Positions 58,320 through 64,000 of a stretch of 64,000 nt of DNA are shown here, in pieces; the first letter of the stretch is position 1, and each line of letters begins with the position of its first letter. A program made the position numbers and the translations under genes. The DNA lies in the NCBI RefSeq assembly GCF_002813325.1, contig NZ_PHUG01000001.1:1488001-1552000 (forward strand). The letters are read 5' to 3'. Source of the DNA: Janthinobacterium sp. 64 (lineage in GTDB: Bacteria; Pseudomonadota; Gammaproteobacteria; Burkholderiales; Burkholderiaceae_D). Under the pieces are notes generated by a model. It saw nothing but the letters and a program-made list of their open reading frames with translations. It was not told the DNA's origin and did no database searches.

Positions 58320-59810
58320 CTAGTTGGCCGCGACCTGCGGCTCCGTCTCGCCCCAGCCGCCGCCCAGGGCGCGGATCAGCGCCACCGTGGTAACGGCGCG
58401 GTTGCCGCGCAGCTGCACGGCGTTACGCTCGATGGCCGCCAGGTTGCGCTGCGCGTCGAGCAGGTCCAGATAGCTGGAACGGCCCGCGTCGTACAGCTTT
58501 TGCGCCAGGTCGGCCGAGCGGCGCGCCGAGACGACGGCTTCGTCGATCTGCTGCGTCTGGCCCGACAGGATGCGCAAGCCGGCCAGGTTGTCTTCCACCT
58601 CGGCGAAGGCCACCAGCACGCTCTGGCGATACGTCGCCACCGACTCTTCCAGCTGCGCTTCGCTGCGGCTCACGGCCGCCTTGTTGCGGCCACCGTCGAT
58701 GATCGGCATCGACATCAGAGCGCCCAACAGCCAGGAGCGGCTGCTCCACTTGAAGATGTCCGAGAAGGTATCGGACGCGCCGCCGCCGGAAGCATTCAAG
58801 GTCAAGGCCGGGAACATGGCCGATTTCGCCACGCCGATGCGCGCATTCGACGCTTCCATGGTGCGCTGCGCCGACGCGATGTCGGGACGGCGCTCCAGCA
58901 GGGACGACGGCATGCCTGCCGGGATCACGGGCAGGAAGCCGCTATCTTGCAGCGGGTTGACGCTCGCCGTGAAGCTGGCGGCAGGTTTGCCCAGCAAGAC
59001 GGCCAGCGCATGTTCGCTGGTGGCGCGCTGGCGCTGCAGGCCGATGGCTTCGGCGCGCGTCGTCGACAGCTCCGTGCGGGCACGCGACAAATCGAACTCG
59101 CCGATGTCGCCCAGGTCATAGCGGCGCTGGTTCACGTGCACGCTTTCCTCGCGCAGGCGCACCGTCTGTTCCAGTGTCGCCAGTTCCGCATCCGTGGCGC
59201 GCAGCTGGAAGTACGTTTGCGCCACGTCGGCCTGCAGCGACAACAGCACGGAACGGTAAGTCGCTTCCACGGCCAGCGCATCGCTGCGCGAGGCGCTGAC
59301 GTTGGACGCCACTCTGCCGAACAGATCGACTTCGTAGCTGGCCGTCAGGTTGGCCTGGTAGACGTTGGTCGCCGCCACCGGCGCGCCGTTCGGCAAGCCG
59401 AGCGACACGGCGGAAGCGCGGTTGCGCTGGCCGCCCACGTTGACGCCTACTTGCGGGATGCGGTCCGCTTCGGCGATGCCGGCAATCGCCCTCGCCTGCT
59501 TGACGCGGGCGGCGGCCACCGCCAGGTTGGCATTCGCTTGCGTGGCTTCGTTGATCAAGCTGGTCAAGGCCGTATCATTGAAGGCCAGCCACCATTCGCC
59601 GCGCGCCTGGCGCTCGGCCGGTACGCCCTGCTTCCAGCGCGTGCCGTCGGCCGCCGTCTGCACGGCAGGCGCTTGCACTTCCTTGAAGGCCACCGGCGTC
59701 TCGATCTGCGGCTGCTTGAACTCCGGCGCCGCGCAGGCGGCCAGCAGGACTGCGGCGGCCATGGCGCTCAAGACGGGCTTGACGCGCCAGATGATTTCCT
59801 TGGTTTTCAA
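58320..59810 (-). CDS. RND efflux outer-membrane lipoprotein (NodT/OprM type), TTG start
   Basis: A 496-residue TolC-fold channel. The signal peptide ends in a lipobox (AVLLAACAAP), so it should be lipidated at the cysteine. Two repeated outer-membrane efflux domains follow (YEVDLFGRVASNV, LERRPDIASAQRTMEASNAR). The start is TTG at 59810: AAGGAG lies 7 bases upstream and the codon overlaps the pump stop (TTGA). An internal ATG at codon 17 has no ribosome site. Confidence 0.93.
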   Translation of the reverse strand: MKTKEIIWRVKPVLSAMAAAVLLAACAAPEFKQPQIETPVAFKEVQAPAVQTAADGTRWKQGVPAERQARGEWWLAFNDTALTSLINEATQANANLAVAAARVKQARAIAGIAEADRIPQVGVNVGGQRNRASAVSLGLPNGAPVAATNVYQANLTASYEVDLFGRVASNVSASRSDALAVEATYRSVLLSLQADVAQTYFQLRATDAELATLEQTVRLREESVHVNQRRYDLGDIGEFDLSRARTELSTTRAEAIGLQRQRATSEHALAVLLGKPAASFTASVNPLQDSGFLPVIPAGMPSSLLERRPDIASAQRTMEASNARIGVAKSAMFPALTLNASGGGASDTFSDIFKWSSRSWLLGALMSMPIIDGGRNKAAVSRSEAQLEESVATYRQSVLVAFAEVEDNLAGLRILSGQTQQIDEAVVSARRSADLAQKLYDAGRSSYLDLLDAQRNLAAIERNAVQLRGNRAVTTVALIRALGGGWGETEPQVAAN

Positions 59811-62800
59811 TATATATCTCCTTCCAGGTCCAGCGCTGGCGCAGCGCTTGGCTTGGCGGCAGCGGCGGCTGGTTTTTTCTCAAAACGCTGCGCCAGGGTG
59901 CGCAGCAGTACGTAGAACACGGGCGTCAGGAACAGGCCGAAGAAGGTCACGCCCAGCATGCCGGCGAAGACCGCCACGCCCATTGCATGGCGCATTTCCG
60001 AACCGGCGCCGTTCGAGAACACCAGGGGCACCACGCCCATGATGAAAGCGATCGACGTCATCAGAATCGGACGCAGACGCAGACGGCATGCTTCCAGCGC
60101 CGCTTGCACGACGCTGCGGCCATGCTCTTCCAGTTCGCGGGCAAATTCCACGATCAGAATCGCATTTTTTGATGCCAGCCCCACCAGCACGAACAGCGCG
60201 ATCTGGGTAAACACGTTGTTGTCGCCACCGGTCAGTTTCACGCCAAGAAGAGCGCAGAGGATCGACATCGGCACGATCAGGATCACGGCCAGCGGCAAGG
60301 TCCAGCTTTCGTACTGGGCGGCCAGCACCAGGAACACCAGCAGCACGCACAGCGGGAAGACGTAGATCATCGTATTGCCGGACAAGATGTCCTGGTAGGT
60401 CAGCTCCGTCCATTCATACGAAATCCCCTGCGGCAGCACTTCCTTGGCGATGCGTTCCAGCGCGGCTTGCGCCTGGCCGCTCGATACGCCAGGGGCGGCG
60501 CCGCCATTGAAGTCGGCTGCGGCGTAGGCGTTGTAGCGCTGCACGCGGTCCGGGCCATAGCTGTCCTTCACGCGCATCAAGGAAGACAGCGGGATCATTT
60601 CGCCTTTGTTACTACGCACCTTCAGCTGCGCGATATCCTGCGCGTGCGAACGGAACGCCGCATCGGCCTGCACGCGCACCTGGTAGGTGCGGCCAAACTG
60701 GTTGAAGTCATTCACGTACAGCGAACCGAGGTTGATCTGCAAGGTCTGGTAGATGGTCGCCAGCGGCACGCCCATCTGCTTGGCCTTCACGCGGTCGACG
60801 TCGGCAAACAGCTGCGGCACGTTGATCTGGTAGCCCGAGAACACGCCCGCCAGTTCCGGCGTCTGGTAGGCCTTGGCGGCCAGCGCCTGGGTGGCGTTGT
60901 ACAGCGCGTCGTAACCGAGGTTGCCGCGGTCTTCGATCATCATCTTGAAGCCGCCGATGGTACCGAGGCCGTTGACGGGCGGTGGCGGGAAGACCATGAT
61001 GAAGGCGTCCTGAATACCGCCCAGGCGCTTGTTGATCTCGGCCGCGATGGCGCCGCCCGACAGTTCCTTGGTGGTGCGCTCGTCGAACGGTTTCAGGGTG
61101 GCGAAGACGATGCCGGCGTTCGGTGCATTGGTGAAGTCGTTGATCGACAGGCCGGGGAAGGCGATGGTCGATTCGACGCCAGGCACCGATTTGATGACGT
61201 CGGACATGCGGCGCACGACATCTTCCGTGCGGTCCAGCGAGGCGGCGTCAGGCAATTGCGCAAAGCCCACCAGGTATTGCTTGTCCTGCGCTGGCACGAA
61301 GCCGGCCGGCACGGACTTGAAGGTGAAGATGGCGGCAACGACCAGTAGTGCATACACGCCCAGCGAAGCGCTCTTGCGGCCCAACACGCCTTTCACGCCC
61401 GCTTCATAGCGGTGCGAAGCGCGGCCGAAAAAGCGGTTGAACCAGGCGAAGAAGCGGCCGAAGACCATGTCCATGCCGCGCGTCAGCGCGTCTTTCGGCG
61501 CATCGTGCGGTTTCAACAGCGCGGCCGACAGGGCCGGCGCCAGGGTCAGCGAGCTGAATGCCGAGATCACGGTCGAAATGGCGATGGTCAGCGCGAACTG
61601 GCGGTAGAACTCGCCCGACAAACCCGGCACGAAGGCGATCGGCACGAACACGGCGCACAGCACCAGGGCAATGGCGACGATGGGACCGCTGACCTCTTTC
61701 ATGGCCTGGATGGTGGCGTCGCGCGGCGAGAGGCCTTCCTCGATGTTGCGCTCGACGTTTTCCACCACCACGATGGCGTCATCGACGACGATACCGATGG
61801 CCAGCACGAGGCCGAACAGCGACAGCGTGTTGATCGAGAAGCCAAAGCCCAGCATCACGGCAAAGGTGCCGACGATGGAGACGGGAACGGCCAAGAGCGG
61901 AATGATCGATGCGCGCCAGGTTTGCAGGAAGATGATCACCACCAGCACCACCAGGGCGATGGCTTCCAGCAGGGTATGGATCACGGCTTCGATGGACGAA
62001 CGCACGAACTGCGTCGGGTCGTACTCGATGCGGTATTCCACGCCTTGCGGGAAGTCTTTTTTCAGCTCGTCCATCTTGGAGCGCACGTCGGACGACAGTT
62101 GCAGCGCGTTGGCGTTCGGCGCCTCGAAAATACCCATGCCGACGGCCGGATTATTGTTCAGCAAGGAGCGCAGCGAGTAGCTGTTGGCGCCCATTTCCAC
62201 GCGCGCCACGTCTTTCAGGTGCGTGACGGCGCCGTCGGCATTCGTGCGCACGATGATGGCGCCGAATTCCTCGGGCGTCTGCAGACGGCCCTGGGTATTG
62301 ACGGTCAGCTGGAAGTCCGAGTTCTTCGCTGGCGAGGCGCCGATCACGCCGGCGGCCACCTGCACGTTCTGCTCGCGAATCGCGTCGACGACGTCATTGG
62401 CCGTCATGCCGCGCGCCGCTACCTTTTGCGGGTCGAGCCAGATGCGCATGGCGTAGTCGCCGGCGCCAAAGATCTGGATATCGCCCATGCCGGGCAGACG
62501 GGCCAGCTGGTCCTTGACGTTCAGCACCGCGTAGTTACGCAGGTACATGTCGTCATAGCGCTTGTTCGGCGAAACCAGGTGCACCACCATGGTCAGATTC
62601 GGCGACGATTTGACCGTCGTCACGCCGATCTGGCGCACTTCCTCGGGCAGGCGCGGCAAGGCGCGCTGCACGCGGTTCTGCACCTGCGTTTCGGCCTGCT
62701 CGACGTTGGTGCCGATCTTGAAAGTCACGGTCAGCATCATCGAACCATCGGAGGTGTTTTGCGAGGACATGTAGAGCATGTTCTCGACGCCGTTGATCTG

Positions 62801-63007
62801 CTCTTCGAGCGGCGCGGCCACGGTTTCGGCGATCACTTTCGGGTTGGCGCCCGGGTACTGCGCGCGCACCACCACGGATGGCGGCACGACGTCGGGATAT
62901 TCGGAGATGGGCAGGCCGAAAATCGACAGCAGCCCGGCCACGAATATGACGATCGACAGCACCGCCGCGAAAATCGGCTTGTCGATGAAAAAGCGGGAAA
63001 AATTCAT
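59807..63007 (-). CDS. RND multidrug efflux pump, MexF/BpeF-like inner-membrane subunit
   Basis: A 1066-residue proton-driven HAE1-family transporter. The N-terminus MNFSRFFIDKPIFAAVLSIV, the LPISEYPDVVPPSVVVRAQY block and VENMLYMSSQNTSDG closely match MexF. Helix 4 has the essential Asp pair in GIVVDDAIVVVENVERN. Twelve helices and two large periplasmic loops are present. MexEF-type pumps export chloramphenicol, quinolones and trimethoprim-like compounds; the substrate here is inferred only. It lies 2 bp after the adaptor gene. Confidence 0.96.
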   Translation of the reverse strand: MNFSRFFIDKPIFAAVLSIVIFVAGLLSIFGLPISEYPDVVPPSVVVRAQYPGANPKVIAETVAAPLEEQINGVENMLYMSSQNTSDGSMMLTVTFKIGTNVEQAETQVQNRVQRALPRLPEEVRQIGVTTVKSSPNLTMVVHLVSPNKRYDDMYLRNYAVLNVKDQLARLPGMGDIQIFGAGDYAMRIWLDPQKVAARGMTANDVVDAIREQNVQVAAGVIGASPAKNSDFQLTVNTQGRLQTPEEFGAIIVRTNADGAVTHLKDVARVEMGANSYSLRSLLNNNPAVGMGIFEAPNANALQLSSDVRSKMDELKKDFPQGVEYRIEYDPTQFVRSSIEAVIHTLLEAIALVVLVVIIFLQTWRASIIPLLAVPVSIVGTFAVMLGFGFSINTLSLFGLVLAIGIVVDDAIVVVENVERNIEEGLSPRDATIQAMKEVSGPIVAIALVLCAVFVPIAFVPGLSGEFYRQFALTIAISTVISAFSSLTLAPALSAALLKPHDAPKDALTRGMDMVFGRFFAWFNRFFGRASHRYEAGVKGVLGRKSASLGVYALLVVAAIFTFKSVPAGFVPAQDKQYLVGFAQLPDAASLDRTEDVVRRMSDVIKSVPGVESTIAFPGLSINDFTNAPNAGIVFATLKPFDERTTKELSGGAIAAEINKRLGGIQDAFIMVFPPPPVNGLGTIGGFKMMIEDRGNLGYDALYNATQALAAKAYQTPELAGVFSGYQINVPQLFADVDRVKAKQMGVPLATIYQTLQINLGSLYVNDFNQFGRTYQVRVQADAAFRSHAQDIAQLKVRSNKGEMIPLSSLMRVKDSYGPDRVQRYNAYAAADFNGGAAPGVSSGQAQAALERIAKEVLPQGISYEWTELTYQDILSGNTMIYVFPLCVLLVFLVLAAQYESWTLPLAVILIVPMSILCALLGVKLTGGDNNVFTQIALFVLVGLASKNAILIVEFARELEEHGRSVVQAALEACRLRLRPILMTSIAFIMGVVPLVFSNGAGSEMRHAMGVAVFAGMLGVTFFGLFLTPVFYVLLRTLAQRFEKKPAAAAAKPSAAPALDLEGDIY

Positions 63008-63009
63008 GT

Positions 63010-64000
63010 TTATTCCTTGGAAGTCGATGCTGCTTTCGCGGCGATCTTGGCGTCTTTTACTTCAGGTTTTGCCGGAGCGACGGGCGCGGTCGGATCGAAA
63101 TCCATGGCCACCATCTGCGGCGTCACGGGGGCGCCGGGGCGCACGCGCTGCAAGCCGTTGACGACGATCTTCTCGCCCGCCTTGAGACCTTCGCGCACCA
63201 CGCGCAAGCCGTCCGAGGTCGGGCCCAGCTTGACGGCGCGGTATTCGGCCTTGTTGTCGGCGCCCACCACGTAGACGTATTTGCGGCTTTGATCCGTGCC
63301 GACGGCGCGGTCGGAGATCAACAGCGCCGTGCTTTGCGCCTGCGGGCCGTTGCCGCCGTCGAGCAAGATGCGCGCGAACAGGCCAGGCACCAGCTGGCGC
63401 TCGGCGTTGGCGAAGGTGGCGCGCATGCGCACGCTGCCCGTGGCCGGATCGAGCTGGTTGTCGACGAATTCCAGCTTGCCTTCATGCGGGAAGCCCGTTT
63501 CATTGGCCAGGCCGACCTTGACGGTGACGGGCGTGCCCTTTTGCGCCGTACCGGCCACGCGCAGATACGTATCTTCATCGCCGTCGAAGCTGGCGTAGAT
63601 GCGGTCCGTCGACACCACGGAAGTCAAAATGGCGGAAGCGTCGATCAGGTTGCCGACGGTGATTTCGGCCTTGCTGACACGGCCGCTGATCGGCGCCTGC
63701 ACCTGCGTGTACGACAGGTTCAGCTTGGCCGCTTCATACGCGGCTTGCGCCGAGCGGACATTCGCGTCCAGCTCTTTCAGGCCCGAAGCCTTTTCATCGA
63801 ATTCGCGCTGGGCGATGGCTTTTTCGGCCAGCAGCTTTTCAGCGCGCGACAGTTCCAGCTTGGCCAGTTCCGCCTTGGCGCGGGCCGAGGCTGCCGTGCC
63901 TTCGGCGCGCGACACTTCGGCCTGGAACGGGCGCGGATCGATGATGAACAGCACGTCGCCCTTTTTCACTTCGCTGCCCGGCTTGAAATTGACGGCCGTG
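63010..64000 (-). CDS. RND efflux periplasmic adaptor, N-terminus beyond window edge
   Basis: A membrane-fusion protein that joins the pump to the outer-membrane channel. The visible 330 codons begin within the lipoyl/barrel-hybrid region (KPGSEVKKGDVLFIIDPRPF). They run through the coiled-coil hairpin (LELSRAEKLLAEKAIAQREF), the second lipoyl half (SYTQVQAPISGRVSKAEIT) and the beta-barrel and membrane-proximal domain. A Lys/Ala-rich tail ends the protein. The signal peptide and start lie beyond the window. Confidence 0.95.
   Translation of the reverse strand, partial: TAVNFKPGSEVKKGDVLFIIDPRPFQAEVSRAEGTAASARAKAELAKLELSRAEKLLAEKAIAQREFDEKASGLKELDANVRSAQAAYEAAKLNLSYTQVQAPISGRVSKAEITVGNLIDASAILTSVVSTDRIYASFDGDEDTYLRVAGTAQKGTPVTVKVGLANETGFPHEGKLEFVDNQLDPATGSVRMRATFANAERQLVPGLFARILLDGGNGPQAQSTALLISDRAVGTDQSRKYVYVVGADNKAEYRAVKLGPTSDGLRVVREGLKAGEKIVVNGLQRVRPGAPVTPQMVAMDFDPTAPVAPAKPEVKDAKIAAKAASTSKE

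Overview
The window is GC-rich, densely coded bacterial chromosome. The thrS-infC-rpmI-rplT-pheS-pheT order, a ureDABCEFG-hupE cluster, the MexEF-OprN/BpeEF-like efflux genes and overall protein character suggest a betaproteobacterium of the Oxalobacteraceae (Janthinobacterium/Duganella/Massilia-like). This placement is inferred from gene content, not from a marker search.

Layout. (1) 1-7.2 kb, minus strand: translation operon thrS, infC (ATA start), rpmI, rplT, pheS, pheT (cut by the window edge), with structured spacers before rpmI and pheS. Upstream are two identical tRNA-Val(GAC) genes behind a near-consensus sigma-70 promoter. (2) 7.3-14.9 kb: accessory and housekeeping genes. They include a Sel1-like exported protein, an acyltransferase-3 membrane protein, an AstE/aspartoacylase-like hydrolase, a guanidine-II riboswitch ahead of gdx and an EmrE-like exporter, a DUF1304 protein, an ArsR regulator with an Old Yellow Enzyme, and a PlsC-like acyltransferase. 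(3) 14.9-20.6 kb, minus strand: complete urease operon with a HupE/UreJ nickel permease. (4) 20.8-28.4 kb, minus strand: a signalling block of two membrane histidine kinases, one fused to a periplasmic binding domain and a receiver, and a receiver-PAS-GGDEF-EAL protein.

(5) 28.5-38.8 kb: a partial type VI secretion locus with baseplate genes tssK, tssF and tssG, then PAAR, vgrG, a lipase-like effector and a Tli4-like immunity gene. The effector and most of the immunity gene are strikingly AT-rich against the background, which indicates an exchanged cassette. (6) 38.8-44.3 kb: GNAT, a small unknown protein, an orphan Imm1-like gene coupled to a SulP transporter, a TetR regulator, a short-chain dehydrogenase and Ku. 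(7) 44.4-49.2 kb: a hybrid PAS histidine kinase converging on ligD, so both bacterial NHEJ proteins are present.

(8) 49.4-58.2 kb: the most unusual region. Five paralogous small exported Ala/Lys-rich proteins, resembling acid-shock (Asr) or LEA-like disordered proteins, occur in three transcription units. The units share a conserved upstream module with paired GTAA direct repeats. Interleaved with them are a LytS/LytTR-type two-component system, a DUF2157/GDYXXLXY membrane pair, a beta-lactamase-fold serine hydrolase and a fasciclin-domain protein. This is the best candidate for an undescribed envelope-stress system. (9) 58.3-64 kb, minus strand: a tripartite RND efflux operon (adaptor cut by the window edge, MexF-like pump, outer-membrane lipoprotein with a TTG start). 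No stretch above 300 bases lacks a gene. No CRISPR array, rRNA, prophage or transposase gene was seen.
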